In this document: positions 35,786 through 44,931 of the stretch, one piece after another
Position numbering within the stretch: position 1 is the stretch's first letter
Layout of the letters: each line of letters opens with the position of its first letter
NCBI RefSeq assembly: GCF_025449335.1
Contig: NZ_CP104883.1
Location: 798,501-862,500 of the forward strand
Source: Bartonella sp. HY328
GTDB taxonomy: Bacteria > Pseudomonadota > Alphaproteobacteria > Rhizobiales > Rhizobiaceae
DNA length: 64,000 nt
Direction of reading: 5' to 3'
The notes under the pieces: generated by a model
The model's input: only the letters and a program-made list of their open reading frames with translations
What the model was told of the DNA's origin: nothing
Databases searched by the model: none
Translations under genes and position numbers: made by a program

Positions 35786-37381
35786 ATGAAAGAGACTGGC
35801 ATTTTCAACCCGTCCGCGTCTATCACTACAGCGGGACTTAAAGATCTTGGTAATGTATATTACAATCTTACCCCAGCTTTGCTTTATGAAGAAGCAATTA
35901 GACGTCAAGAAGCAAAGATAACCGCTCAAGGTGCACTTGTTGCCTATACTGGTCAACACACTGGGCGCTCAGCCAAGGATAAGTTTGTTGTCCGCACCAG
36001 TGAGACTGAGTCTCATATCTGGTGGGAAAACAACAAACCAATGTCGCAAGAGCATTTTGATACGCTTTATGCAGACTTTATCGAACATGCAAAGGGCCGT
36101 GATCTTTTTGTTGAAGATTTGATTGGTGGCGCTGATGAGCAAAACTCAATTCGTGCGCGTGTTACCAGTGAATTTGCTTGGCATGCTCTTTTCATCCGCA
36201 ATTTGCTAATTCGCCCTTATGAGAGCGAATTGAAAAATTATGTACCACAAATGACCATTATCAATCTGCCATCCTTCCGCGCAGATCCAGTGCGTCATGG
36301 TTGCCGCAGTGAAACGGTTATCGCTTGTGATTTGACCCGTATGATCGTGCTTATTGGTGGCACATCTTATGCTGGTGAAATGAAAAAATCAGTTTTCACC
36401 GCTTTAAATTATCTCTTGCCTGCTAAGGGCGTTATGCCAATGCATTGCTCGGCCAATGAAGGCCCACATGGCGATACTGCTGTGTTCTTCGGTTTGTCTG
36501 GCACTGGTAAAACCACACTTTCAGCCGATCCTACACGCACCCTTATTGGTGATGATGAGCATGGTTGGGGCAAGGACGGCATCTTCAATTTTGAAGGCGG
36601 TTGCTATGCTAAGACCATTCGTCTTTCCGCAGAAGCAGAGCCTGAAATTTATGCAACAACGCAACGTTTTGGTACTGTTCTTGAAAATGTTGTCTTAAAT
36701 GAGCGCCGTGAGCCTGATTTTGATGATGGTTCACTGACTGAAAATACCCGTTGCGCTTATCCTTTACATTTTATTCCTAATGCAAGCCCAACAGGCCGTG
36801 GTGGTCAGCCTAAAAATATTATCATGCTGACCGCAGATGCCTTTGGTGTTATGCCACCAATTGCGAAGCTTACCCCAGCACAGGCCATGTATCATTTCTT
36901 GTCTGGTTATACAGCCAAGGTTGCCGGTACTGAAAAAGGTGTAACAGAGCCAGAAGCAACATTCTCAACCTGTTTTGGTGCACCTTTCATGCCGCGTCAC
37001 CCATCCGAATATGGTAATTTGCTACGTGCTCTTATTGCGGAACATAAGGTGGATTGCTGGTTGGTTAATACTGGCTGGACTGGTGGTGCTTATGGTACTG
37101 GTAGCCGCATGCCGATTAAGGCAACACGTGCGCTTTTAACTGCGGCTCTTGATGGTTCGCTTAAAAATGTTACTTTCCGCCACGACGAAAATTTTGGCTT
37201 TGAAGTGCCAACAGCAGTTAATGGCGTGGATACTACTATCCTTGATCCACGTTCCACATGGGAAGATAAAGCTGCCTATGATGCACAGGCTAAAAAGCTT
37301 GCTGGCATGTTTGTTGAAAATTTTGACAAGTTTGCTAGCCATGTTGATGAAGAAGTGCGTAACGCAGCACCTAAAGCATAA
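35786..37381 (+). CDS. pckA: Phosphoenolpyruvate carboxykinase (ATP)
   Basis: A 531-residue gluconeogenic enzyme converting oxaloacetate and ATP to phosphoenolpyruvate. The kinase loop GLSGTGKTTLS begins near residue 235, preceded by MHCSANEG and followed by IGDDEHGWG, the metal and nucleotide segments. The N-terminus (TGQHTGRSAKDKFVV) and the Rhizobiales context beside ChvI/ChvG match the ATP-type family. GGAG occurs in front of the ATG. Full length. Likely ChvI-controlled, judging from relatives; no site was proved. Confidence 0.97.
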   Translation: MKETGIFNPSASITTAGLKDLGNVYYNLTPALLYEEAIRRQEAKITAQGALVAYTGQHTGRSAKDKFVVRTSETESHIWWENNKPMSQEHFDTLYADFIEHAKGRDLFVEDLIGGADEQNSIRARVTSEFAWHALFIRNLLIRPYESELKNYVPQMTIINLPSFRADPVRHGCRSETVIACDLTRMIVLIGGTSYAGEMKKSVFTALNYLLPAKGVMPMHCSANEGPHGDTAVFFGLSGTGKTTLSADPTRTLIGDDEHGWGKDGIFNFEGGCYAKTIRLSAEAEPEIYATTQRFGTVLENVVLNERREPDFDDGSLTENTRCAYPLHFIPNASPTGRGGQPKNIIMLTADAFGVMPPIAKLTPAQAMYHFLSGYTAKVAGTEKGVTEPEATFSTCFGAPFMPRHPSEYGNLLRALIAEHKVDCWLVNTGWTGGAYGTGSRMPIKATRALLTAALDGSLKNVTFRHDENFGFEVPTAVNGVDTTILDPRSTWEDKAAYDAQAKKLAGMFVENFDKFASHVDEEVRNAAPKA

Positions 37382-37425
37382 AGTTTAAACGCTTTTAAAA
37401 GTAAATTTTATCAAAATAACAATAG

Positions 37426-37467
37426 ATCCAGTATGTCTTTTATAAAAAGGCATGCTGGATTTTTTTG
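37426..37467 (+). terminator. Rho-independent terminator of pckA
   Basis: ATCCAGTATG pairs with CATGCTGGAT around a 15-base loop, followed by seven T. Confidence 0.88.
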
Positions 37468-37534
37468 TTTTAATATAATGAATTTTAATATAATAGAATT
37501 GCGTAATTTTATGTTTAGATAAAGGTGTTTGTTT

Positions 37535-37861
37535 ATGAAAAAAATGATAAACTTTGTAATATTGTTAATTATTGTCGGTGTCGGAGCTGTTTACTTTGCA
37601 TGGGGACCAAATGTTTTTTTTGGAGGTCCTAAAAATAGCGATATTATAGAAGTGACAAAAACAGTAATGCTTGCCACATCAGATAGTGAAGAAAAAAAGG
37701 CTCTTGTGGCAACAGCTAAAATTACGCCAAAGGGTATCTGCAATAAAATGGATAGCAAATTTGCTTGTGCCGTTAATATTAGTCTATCAGACGGGAGTAG
37801 TAAGGATTTTGTAGCTGTATTGCAAAAAAATGCCACAGGCACTTGGATTGCTGTAGATTAG
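37535..37861 (+). CDS. Hypothetical secreted or membrane-anchored protein
   Basis: A 108-residue protein starting MKKMINFVILLIIVGVGAVY, a single membrane anchor or uncleaved signal of about 20 residues. The rest is a small extracytoplasmic domain with two cysteines (GICNKMDSKFACAVNI) that could form a disulfide. The ATG at 37535 is preferred over a TTG two codons earlier; AAAGGTG lies upstream. No family is recognised. It stands alone between pckA and a convergent gene. Confidence 0.6.
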   Translation: MKKMINFVILLIIVGVGAVYFAWGPNVFFGGPKNSDIIEVTKTVMLATSDSEEKKALVATAKITPKGICNKMDSKFACAVNISLSDGSSKDFVAVLQKNATGTWIAVD

Positions 37862-37869
37862 CAAATTTC

Positions 37870-37909
37870 AAAGCGATTGATCATTATATTTATTGAGATC
37901 AATCGCTTT
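37870..37909. terminator. Hairpin between convergent genes
   Basis: A 13-bp perfect stem AAAGCGATTGATC with GATCAATCGCTTT. The T-run is weak, so it may terminate in both directions poorly. Confidence 0.55.
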
Positions 37910-38023
37910 ACTACATTGATTTAATAGCTTTTTACAAATTTTAAAGCCAAATTTAAAAGTGTTAATCTATTGATAAAATTATAATTTAGGAAGAAAATAC
38001 TTAGTTTTTGATTTATAGTTTTA

Positions 38024-38491
38024 TTATTCCATACGAAAAACATGCTGGTAGGAATTGGCGGTAAGGCGCGCCAGTTGCTCCTCTTCTGATGGGGTGATGC
38101 TAAGGCTTGGGCGAATAATGATGCCAACTTGCGCGAATAATTTCAACATTTGTGTTGCTTGATGTTCAACTTCGATAAAGGCAGCTTTGCTGGTTAGGTC
38201 GCCATGGTATGGTGCGGTGGCTGTTGTACTCGCAACAAGATCAATTAATAAAAGCTCCGTTGGTGTTAAATAGTCTCCCTCTTGTCCGGCTTTGATTTCA
38301 TTAATTTTATCAGCGCGTCTAAACAGTTCAAATAGCGCATTAATAAAGGGATAAATTCGCTCCCATCTAAGATTGGCTGCCAAGCGATGTTCAATAATTG
38401 CCGTTGTTGGCTGGGCTTTGCGCCAGATGCGATAGGATTCAATAATAATCTGTTCCCAGTAATGAAGGTCGTGCACAAAGACACTTGGCAT
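38024..38491 (-). CDS. Hypothetical protein
   Basis: A 155-residue soluble, mainly helical protein that I do not recognise. It contains WEQIIIESYRIWRK near the start, a Trp/Arg-rich RLAANLRWERIYPFINALFE segment in the middle, and a C-terminal stretch LSITPSEEEQLARLTANSY. There is no signal peptide, membrane segment or metal-binding motif. AGGAGAAAAAAATG gives a good ribosome binding site, and codon use is like its neighbours, so it is probably real. Single gene. Confidence 0.55.
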   Translation of the reverse strand: MPSVFVHDLHYWEQIIIESYRIWRKAQPTTAIIEHRLAANLRWERIYPFINALFELFRRADKINEIKAGQEGDYLTPTELLLIDLVASTTATAPYHGDLTSKAAFIEVEHQATQMLKLFAQVGIIIRPSLSITPSEEEQLARLTANSYQHVFRME

Positions 38492-38878
38492 TTTTTTCTC
38501 CTATATCAGATGCGCCAAAATAACGGTTTTTCTTATTTGTCTGTTTATCAATCAAGGCTTTTATTTTCTTTAAAATATTTACTCTAATTATAATGTTTAA
38601 ATTTTTAATTATTATAATAAAAATCTATCTCATTTTATAATAAAAACCATTTGACGAAATAAAAACTATTTATATATTAAAAATCGTAAATTTTAAATAG
38701 GAAATCTTTTTAAAAGATTCTAGAAATAGAAAATATATTATTAGAATATTTATAATTATTACAATTAGTGGTAATTATATTATATTTATTACAATTAAAA
38801 TGTATATCCATTTCACTTAATTCAAAAGATCTTACGCTTTTGAAAACGAATAATTGTGTAAAATTTGGAGGATACACT
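38492..38878. other. AT-rich promoter region of the MmgE/PrpD gene
   Basis: Nearly 390 bases, extremely AT-rich, with no coding frame. An ATG-led frame open from 38768 runs into the MmgE/PrpD gene but codes for nothing familiar; the gene is started at the GTG at 38879. Confidence 0.5.
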
Positions 38879-40282
38879 GTGGCAAATCATAATACACAGC
38901 AGGAAACAGGGCATAAGGATACAGAAGTACGTCAATTGGCGCGTTTTGTAACTCATGCTAATATTGAAATGATGTCAGATACAGCCAAGGAAGAATTGAA
39001 AAAGCGTATTCTTGACTCTGTTGGCGTTGCAATTGGTGCATTGGATGGCGAGCCTATCCATATGATCCGTGAGCAATTGGAGGATTTTGGTGGTCGCCCC
39101 CTTTCAACCTTGATTGGTGGTGGTAAAACCGCGCCGGATCGTGCGGCTTTTTATAATGGCGCACTCGTTCGCTATCTTGATTTTATGGACAGCTATCTTG
39201 CTAAGGGAGAAACCTGCCACCAGTCGGATAATCTTGGTGCGGTGCTTGCTGCAGCTGAATATAATGATGCGAGTGGAGCAGATTTTTTAACCGCTATGGC
39301 TGTTGCCTATCAGGTGCAGGGTCGCCTTTGTGATGTGGCGCCAGTGCGTGCCAAAGGTTTTGATCACACAGTGCAAGGTGCCTATGCTGTTGCGGCTGGT
39401 GTTGCTAAAGCCTTAAAGCTTGATGATGAAAAGACCGCCAATGCCATTGCAATATCAGGCACTTGTAATAATGCCCTGCGCGTTACCCGTACTGGGGCTT
39501 TATCCCATTGGAAAGGGCTAGCCTATCCCAATACCGCCTTTATTGGCACGCATAGCGCATTTTTAGCTATGCGCGGCATAACCGGCCCTGAAGAAGTATT
39601 TGAGGGCAACAAGGGCTTTAAAGACGCAATTGCAGGACCTTTTACTATTGACTGGCAAAAGGAAGATCTTGAAAATGTCGTTCAGTCGATTATCAAGAAA
39701 TATAATGCCGAAATTCATTCACAATCTTCCATTGAAGGTGCGCTTGAGTTGCAAGCTCGTGAAGGCTTTACATGGGATCAAATTGATAAAATCGAAATCG
39801 ATATTTTTGATGTTGCTTATCATATTATTGGCGGCGGCGAAGAAGGCGACAAGACGATTATTAGAACCAAGGAAGAGGCAGACCATTCCTTACAATATAT
39901 GGTTGGTGTTGCTTTAATTGAAGGTAATGTTTTGCCAGCCCAATATGATGATGCTCGTATTATTCGCGATGATATCCAATCCTTGTTAAAGCGCTTTATT
40001 GTGCGACCAAGTAAAGAATATACTGACCGCTTTCCGCAAGAAGTAGCAACAACGCTTACTGTTAGCTTAAAAGATGGCAAGAAATTTTCAATTGATAAAA
40101 CTGATTATGAGGGCTTTCGTACCCGTCCAATGAGTTGGGAGACTGTTATTGCCAAATTTAACGGTCTTGCAACGCCATTCACATCTGAAAGGGCGCGCAA
40201 AGCAATCATTGATGCTGTGCAAAATATTGAAAAAATAAAGGTTCGTGAATTTACTGAGATTTTGGCGCATCTTAAAGTTTAA
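38879..40282 (+). CDS. MmgE/PrpD-family protein
   Basis: A 467-residue cytoplasmic enzyme of the 2-methylcitrate dehydratase / cis-aconitate decarboxylase superfamily. Its start VANHNTQQ is a GTG preceded at seven bases by a perfect GGAGG, so the 37 codons upstream are not coding. Recognisable parts are SVGVAIGALDGEPIHMIRE, the RAAFYNGALVRYLDFMD core with the DFMD motif, FDHTVQGAYAVAAG and the C-terminal RFPQEVATTLTVSLKDG. The substrate is uncertain. It is not beside other propionate genes. The next gene is 212 bases downstream on the same strand. Confidence 0.85.
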   Translation: MANHNTQQETGHKDTEVRQLARFVTHANIEMMSDTAKEELKKRILDSVGVAIGALDGEPIHMIREQLEDFGGRPLSTLIGGGKTAPDRAAFYNGALVRYLDFMDSYLAKGETCHQSDNLGAVLAAAEYNDASGADFLTAMAVAYQVQGRLCDVAPVRAKGFDHTVQGAYAVAAGVAKALKLDDEKTANAIAISGTCNNALRVTRTGALSHWKGLAYPNTAFIGTHSAFLAMRGITGPEEVFEGNKGFKDAIAGPFTIDWQKEDLENVVQSIIKKYNAEIHSQSSIEGALELQAREGFTWDQIDKIEIDIFDVAYHIIGGGEEGDKTIIRTKEEADHSLQYMVGVALIEGNVLPAQYDDARIIRDDIQSLLKRFIVRPSKEYTDRFPQEVATTLTVSLKDGKKFSIDKTDYEGFRTRPMSWETVIAKFNGLATPFTSERARKAIIDAVQNIEKIKVREFTEILAHLKV

Positions 40283-40494
40283 AGCTTTTTTTAAACTGGC
40301 AGCGGTTTTCATGAAACCGCACGAAACCAAAAATCTAGAGCATGCCATAGCCCAAACGATCAGTGGGCGTGCTTTAGACCAAAATTCCTAACTTAACTGC
40401 GTTGTTGGTTCATATTTGAGGTTGGGTTTTATCCGTCTATCCATGACCCATGCGCGACTAATTTATAATTTTTTTTAAAAAAATGGAGTTTATT

Positions 40495-41340
40495 ATGAGT
40501 GACAAGCCGCAATCTGATGTATGGAAAAATCGTTCATTTCCGTTTGTACCAATGAATGATCGCGACCCCAAGCCGCGCAATAAGTCAATTACTGAAATTC
40601 GTGGTCCTTATTATGCCATGGTTACCCCAACCTATACCAAGGAATTATTAGAAGGTATGGGTGAGCATGTCGATGGCTATAAATATGCTGGTGGCTCTTT
40701 CTCACTCATGCCAGCAGATTATGTTCGCAAGATCAATCGTATTTGTCATGATCACGGTGTTTATGTTTCAACTGGTGGTTGGATTGAAAATGTTCTTGCC
40801 CGGGCACCAACGCAAATTGATGCCTATATTGAAGAATGCGTACGGTTAGAATTTGACATGATTGAGCTGTCAACCGGTTTTATCCAATTGCCAACGCCTG
40901 ATCTTATCCGGTTGATTGATAAGGTGAAAAAAGCAGGACTGAAACCAAAGCCTGAAATTGGTATTCAATTTGGCGCTGGTGGTGATACATCTAAAGCCGA
41001 GCTAGAGGCGGAAGGTACGCGCGATCCGCAAATCTTGATTGATACTGCTAATGATTGTCTTAATGCTGGCGCTTCGATTATCATGATTGAATCGGAAGGC
41101 ATTACTGAAAATGCTGATCCATGGCGCACCGATGTTGCGGCAAAAATCATGAAAAATGTTGGCATGGAAAATGTTATGTTTGAAGCTGCTGACCCTGAAG
41201 TCTTCTCATGGTACATTAAAAATTATGGTATTGATGTCAATTTGTTTATCGATCATAGCCAAATTGTGCAGCTTGAATGTTTACGCCGTGGTATTTGGGG
41301 TACTAAGAGCACCTTTGGTCGTATTACTACATTCCGCTAA
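40495..41340 (+). CDS. Phosphosulfolactate synthase (ComA)-like protein
   Basis: A 281-residue TIM-barrel protein of the ComA/YitD family, whose founding member adds sulfite to phosphoenolpyruvate in coenzyme M biosynthesis. Visible parts are YYAMVTPTYTKELLEGMGE, VDGYKYAGGSFSLMP, KPEIGIQFGAGG, SIIMIESEGITENADPWRTD, ENVMFEAADPEVFSWYI and the final VNLFIDHSQIVQLECLRRG. It is slightly longer than the usual 250 residues. GGAG at 40485-40488 marks the start at 40495. The function in a bacterium without other coenzyme M genes is unclear; plant and Bacillus homologues act differently. Confidence 0.8.
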   Translation: MSDKPQSDVWKNRSFPFVPMNDRDPKPRNKSITEIRGPYYAMVTPTYTKELLEGMGEHVDGYKYAGGSFSLMPADYVRKINRICHDHGVYVSTGGWIENVLARAPTQIDAYIEECVRLEFDMIELSTGFIQLPTPDLIRLIDKVKKAGLKPKPEIGIQFGAGGDTSKAELEAEGTRDPQILIDTANDCLNAGASIIMIESEGITENADPWRTDVAAKIMKNVGMENVMFEAADPEVFSWYIKNYGIDVNLFIDHSQIVQLECLRRGIWGTKSTFGRITTFR

Positions 41341-41379
41341 TGAGCATATCTAAATAGCTTTGTTAGTTTTAAAAATAAA

Positions 41380-41420
41380 AATCTTAAGCCGGTTTTCTGG
41401 CTTAGGATTTTTTTGTTTTG
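41380..41420 (+). terminator. Rho-independent terminator after the ComA-like gene
   Basis: AATCTTAAGCC pairs with GGCTTAGGATT, one G-T pair, followed by a run of T. Confidence 0.87.
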
Positions 41421-41620
41421 AGTAGCGAAGTCGATCAAATTGATTTTGATCTGTCGCTTCAGGGTGAATTTCTTTGGTTAACAATCTAAAAAGGTAATAA
41501 TAGCTCTATAATTTGCTTTATTTGTAAAGTTTCAAAGAATTTTATAGACAAGATATAAACATATCTTTATATGTTATTTATCGCCTATTTGGGGTGGCTT
41601 AGTGACTGGAAATGAAAGAC

Positions 41621-42613
41621 ATGTCGAATCTTGATCTTGCTGCAATGGTTGAAATGCTAAAGGCTGCGTCTGAAGCAACGCGCTTGCGTATTTTGGCGGT
41701 TCTATGCCAAGGTGATTTAACCGTTTCTGATTTGACACGTATTCTTGGTCAATCACAGCCGAGGGTTTCACGACATTTAAAGCTGTTGCAGGAAGCTGGG
41801 CTGATCATTCGTTATCAAGAGGGCGCTTGGGCCTATTTTCGCCTTGCGGATGATCAAATGCGCATGACAATTACTCATGCAATTCTTAACCATCTTAACC
41901 ACAGTGACCATATGTTAGAAAGCGATCAGCATCGGTTAAATCAGGTTAAAGAAGAACGCAACTCCTATGCTGCATCTTATTTTTCGGCAAATGCTGCCGA
42001 GTGGGATAGGTTGCGTTTGCTTCACGTGCCCGATAATGCTGTTGAAGCAGCGATGAAAAACATTGTTGGCAGTCAATCATTTCAATCCATGCTTGATATT
42101 GGTACCGGTACCGGATCAATGTTGAAATTATTTGCTGATTTATATGTGCGTGGTGTGGGTGTTGATAATAATCGTGATATGCTTGCTATTGCGCGTTCTA
42201 ATCTTGATTTGGCGGGAATTACCAATGCGCAGGTGCGCCAAGGTGATATTGCTGCCTTACCAGTTGATAAGGAAAGTTTTGATCTTGTGACACTTCATCA
42301 AGTGTTACATTTTTTGGATGATCCACAAGCTGCAATTCGCGAGGCTGCGCGGGTTATGCGTCCCAATGCTCGGTTGGTTATTGTGGATTTTGCTGCCCAT
42401 GATTTAGAATTTTTGCGCACTGACTACGCGCATTTAAGACTTGGTTTTTCTGATATTCAAATGAAAACATGGATCGAAAAGGCAGGACTTGAACTGGTTG
42501 AAACTAAGGAGTTTGAACCGATGGATCGCCAAAAAGGCTTAACGGTTAAATTATGGTTGGCAAAAGACCCTCGATTGCTCATTGCTGCGAGGGGTTCAGC
42601 ATTAACCGTTTGA
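41621..42613 (+). CDS. ArsR-family regulator fused to a SAM methyltransferase
   Basis: A 330-residue two-domain protein. Residues 1-85 are an ArsR/SmtB winged helix (EATRLRILAVLCQGDLTVSDL and SRHLKLLQEAGLI). Residues 110-330 are a class I methyltransferase with the SAM loop MLDIGTGTGSMLKLFADL and LVTLHQVLHFLDDPQAA. GGAAA precedes the ATG at 41621; an ATG nine bases earlier is also in frame but too close to it. The gene sits just upstream of metF. This fusion beside metF is conserved in Rhizobiales; it probably regulates methionine or folate metabolism, perhaps by sensing SAM or SAH. Confidence 0.85.
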   Translation: MSNLDLAAMVEMLKAASEATRLRILAVLCQGDLTVSDLTRILGQSQPRVSRHLKLLQEAGLIIRYQEGAWAYFRLADDQMRMTITHAILNHLNHSDHMLESDQHRLNQVKEERNSYAASYFSANAAEWDRLRLLHVPDNAVEAAMKNIVGSQSFQSMLDIGTGTGSMLKLFADLYVRGVGVDNNRDMLAIARSNLDLAGITNAQVRQGDIAALPVDKESFDLVTLHQVLHFLDDPQAAIREAARVMRPNARLVIVDFAAHDLEFLRTDYAHLRLGFSDIQMKTWIEKAGLELVETKEFEPMDRQKGLTVKLWLAKDPRLLIAARGSALTV

Positions 42614-42689
42614 TTGGCAATAGCATTTTTTAATGCGGATTTTTTTAGTTTTAAGTGGGCAACGGCCCTAACATTTAGGAGAATAGGCT

Positions 42690-43595
42690 ATGGCATCTTA
42701 TGGGTTGTCGCGCCGTAATGATATTGGCGAGAATCTCAGAGTTTCTTTCGAATTTTTTCCACCAAAAAGCGAAAAAATGGAAGAAATGCTATGGCAAACA
42801 GTAGAGCGGCTTGCGCCGTTACAGCCCGAATTTGTGTCGGTAACTTATGGTGCAGGTGGTTCAACGCGTGAACGTACTGCCCGTACGGTCGAGCGTATTA
42901 TTAACGAAACTGGTCTTACAACTGCGGCGCATTTAACCTGTGTTGATGCAACGCGTGAAGAGGTGGATCAGGTAGTGCGTGAATTTGCGGCCCTTGGCAT
43001 TCGCCGCTTTGTGGCTTTGCGGGGCGATCCAGCAAATGGTATTGGTGGCACTTATGAGCCAACTAAGGGCGGATATTTTAATGCTGCTGATTTGGTTGGT
43101 GGCTTAAAAGCCATTGATCCTGATTTTGATATTTCAGTGTCAGCTTATCCAGAAAAACATCCTGAAAGTCCAGATTTTGCAACCGATATTGAATTATTAA
43201 AACGCAAGATTGATAATGGCGCGACGAGGGCCATTACACAGGCATTTTTTGATAATAACCTATATGAAAGCTATGTTGAAAGAGTGAGACGTGCTGGAAT
43301 TTATATTCCAATTTTACCCGGCATCTTACCAATTCACAATTTTTGGCAGGTGAAAAATTTTTGTTCACGCAATGGCACTCACGTGCCAGATTGGCTTGCT
43401 CAGCGTTTTGAAGGCTTGGAAGATGACCCCAAAACCCATGGTCTTGTTGCAGCTGCAGTAGCTGCTGAACAGGTGGTAGACCTTGTTGAGCGAGGTGTTA
43501 CCGATTTTCATTTTTATACGTTAAATCGCGCCGATCTTGTTTTTGCAATTTGCCACCTTATTGGCATTAGACCTAAGGTTAAAAAAGACCTATAA
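42690..43595 (+). CDS. metF: Methylenetetrahydrofolate reductase
   Basis: A 301-residue flavin enzyme reducing 5,10-methylene- to 5-methyl-tetrahydrofolate, the methyl donor for methionine synthesis. The start is VSFEFFPPKSEKMEEMLWQT, followed by SVTYGAGGSTRERT, AHLTCVDATREEVD, ALRGDP and ITQAFFDNNLY, all standard. The FYTLNRADL end is also typical. TTTAGGAG lies before the ATG. Gap to the ArsR-methyltransferase gene is 76 bases, so they may be cotranscribed. Confidence 0.95.
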   Translation: MASYGLSRRNDIGENLRVSFEFFPPKSEKMEEMLWQTVERLAPLQPEFVSVTYGAGGSTRERTARTVERIINETGLTTAAHLTCVDATREEVDQVVREFAALGIRRFVALRGDPANGIGGTYEPTKGGYFNAADLVGGLKAIDPDFDISVSAYPEKHPESPDFATDIELLKRKIDNGATRAITQAFFDNNLYESYVERVRRAGIYIPILPGILPIHNFWQVKNFCSRNGTHVPDWLAQRFEGLEDDPKTHGLVAAAVAAEQVVDLVERGVTDFHFYTLNRADLVFAICHLIGIRPKVKKDL

Positions 43596-43607
43596 ACCGT
43601 TATTCCA

Positions 43608-43637
43608 AAGTGCCCAGCTTAAAACTGGGCACTTTAA
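43608..43637 (+). terminator. Rho-independent terminator of metF
   Basis: AAAGTGCCCAG pairs perfectly with CTGGGCACTTT around a seven-base loop; the T-run is short. Confidence 0.7.
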
Positions 43638-43755
43638 AGTGATTATAGCTCATATTAGAAACCATGTTATAGATGATTTCTCTGGTTGTTTTTTGCGGTT
43701 AAATCTATAGTCTTTCAAAAAACTTTTGTGTAAATTTTTAATATGGTTTTATAAT

Positions 43756-44493
43756 ATGACAAAATTATCGGTTAATCTTAATGCCATTGCATTATTGCGC
43801 AATCGGCGTGATTTGCCTTGGCCAGACCTTTTACACTTTGCCCGTCTTGCTTTAGATGCCGGTGCTATTGGCATTACGGTTCATCCGCGCCCTGATGAGC
43901 GCCATGTGCGTTTTAAAGATCTTACCAACATCCGCAAACTATTAGATGATGACTATAAAGATCGTGAATTTAATATTGAGGGCTATCCAACCGATCATTT
44001 TTTAAGTTTGGTTGAAGAAAATGGTGCTGACCAAGTGACCCTTGTGCCTGATGCGCCCCAACAATCAACATCGGATCATGGTTGGGACTTTGAGGCAAAT
44101 GCAGATCGTCTTGCACCTATTATTGCGCGACTCAAAAAAAATAAGATTCGAGTGTCGCTTTTTGCGGATCCTGAACCAAAAGGACTCGATATAGCCGCTA
44201 AAATAGGGGCAGATCGCGTAGAGTTTTTCACAGGCCCATATGGTGCAACTTTTAATGATGAAAAGCAGCAAAAAATAGAATTGCAGCGTTTGCAGCAAGC
44301 CTCTGAAACTGCAAAACAATATGGTCTTGCAATTAATGCTGGCCATGACCTAACCGTTGCTAATATACCCCCCTTGATAAAGGCAGTTCCTTATATCGCG
44401 GAAGCATCAATTGGTCATGCCCTTATTGCAGATGCGCTAGAATATGGTATGAATATCACCGTGAAGCGCTTTATTGATGCTATGTCGCAGTAA
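43756..44493 (+). CDS. pdxJ: Pyridoxine 5'-phosphate synthase
   Basis: A 245-residue TIM-barrel enzyme joining aminoacetone phosphate and deoxyxylulose phosphate in the DXP-dependent vitamin B6 pathway. It begins MTKLSVNLNAIALLRNRR, with the barrel strands AGAIGITVHPRPDERH, NIEGYPTD, LVEENGADQVTLVPD and LAINAGHDLTV, and ends with EASIGHALIADALEYG. The ATG at 43756 gives the standard N-terminus; earlier codons do not fit. The product is a cofactor used by gcvP and the cysK-like protein here. Confidence 0.94.
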   Translation: MTKLSVNLNAIALLRNRRDLPWPDLLHFARLALDAGAIGITVHPRPDERHVRFKDLTNIRKLLDDDYKDREFNIEGYPTDHFLSLVEENGADQVTLVPDAPQQSTSDHGWDFEANADRLAPIIARLKKNKIRVSLFADPEPKGLDIAAKIGADRVEFFTGPYGATFNDEKQQKIELQRLQQASETAKQYGLAINAGHDLTVANIPPLIKAVPYIAEASIGHALIADALEYGMNITVKRFIDAMSQ

Positions 44494-44583
44494 AAATCTG
44501 ACCATGGTCATTAAGGATCAAAACAACATATGACTCGGCATGAATGGTTTAAATGTGTCGAGACATTGCAATTAAAAACCTAT

Positions 44584-44620
44584 TAAAGGCGTACCATAAT
44601 GATAGGCGATGCCTTTTAAT
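44584..44620 (+). terminator. Probable terminator of pdxJ
   Basis: AAAGGC at 44585-44590 pairs with GCCTTTT at 44611-44617; two or three more pairs extend the stem imperfectly. Confidence 0.45.
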
Positions 44621-44931
44621 TAAAATACATGCAAATAAACACATGAAGTTGAATTTTAAGAGTAGCATGTATTGTGATAGCAGATAGATATTAGTTTTTG
44701 GCATATAATTGCTATATTAAAAGATCAACAAAGGTCGTTTGGGCATAGTCTTATATGCTAAACTACCGGAAAAGAGACAAGGCGATGCAAGTAAACTTGG
44801 CAAATATGTCTAGTAAAGCTTGAAGAGGCTTTTTAAAAATGGGCTTAGCCTATAAAATTATTATTTTCCCTATATTCAAAATAAACCTTAATGGCGTTTA
44901 TGCCTCATAAGGTGTTGAAAGGAATCCAGCA
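44621..44931. other. Intergenic stretch upstream of kup
   Basis: About 310 AT-rich bases holding the promoter of kup. GAAAGGAA is the ribosome binding site at its end. Nothing else recognised. Confidence 0.4.

Noticed and set aside
40301..40320. Hairpin GCGGTTT/AAACCGC between the MmgE/PrpD and ComA-like genes
   Set aside because: No T-run follows, so it is not a convincing terminator; the two genes may still be cotranscribed.
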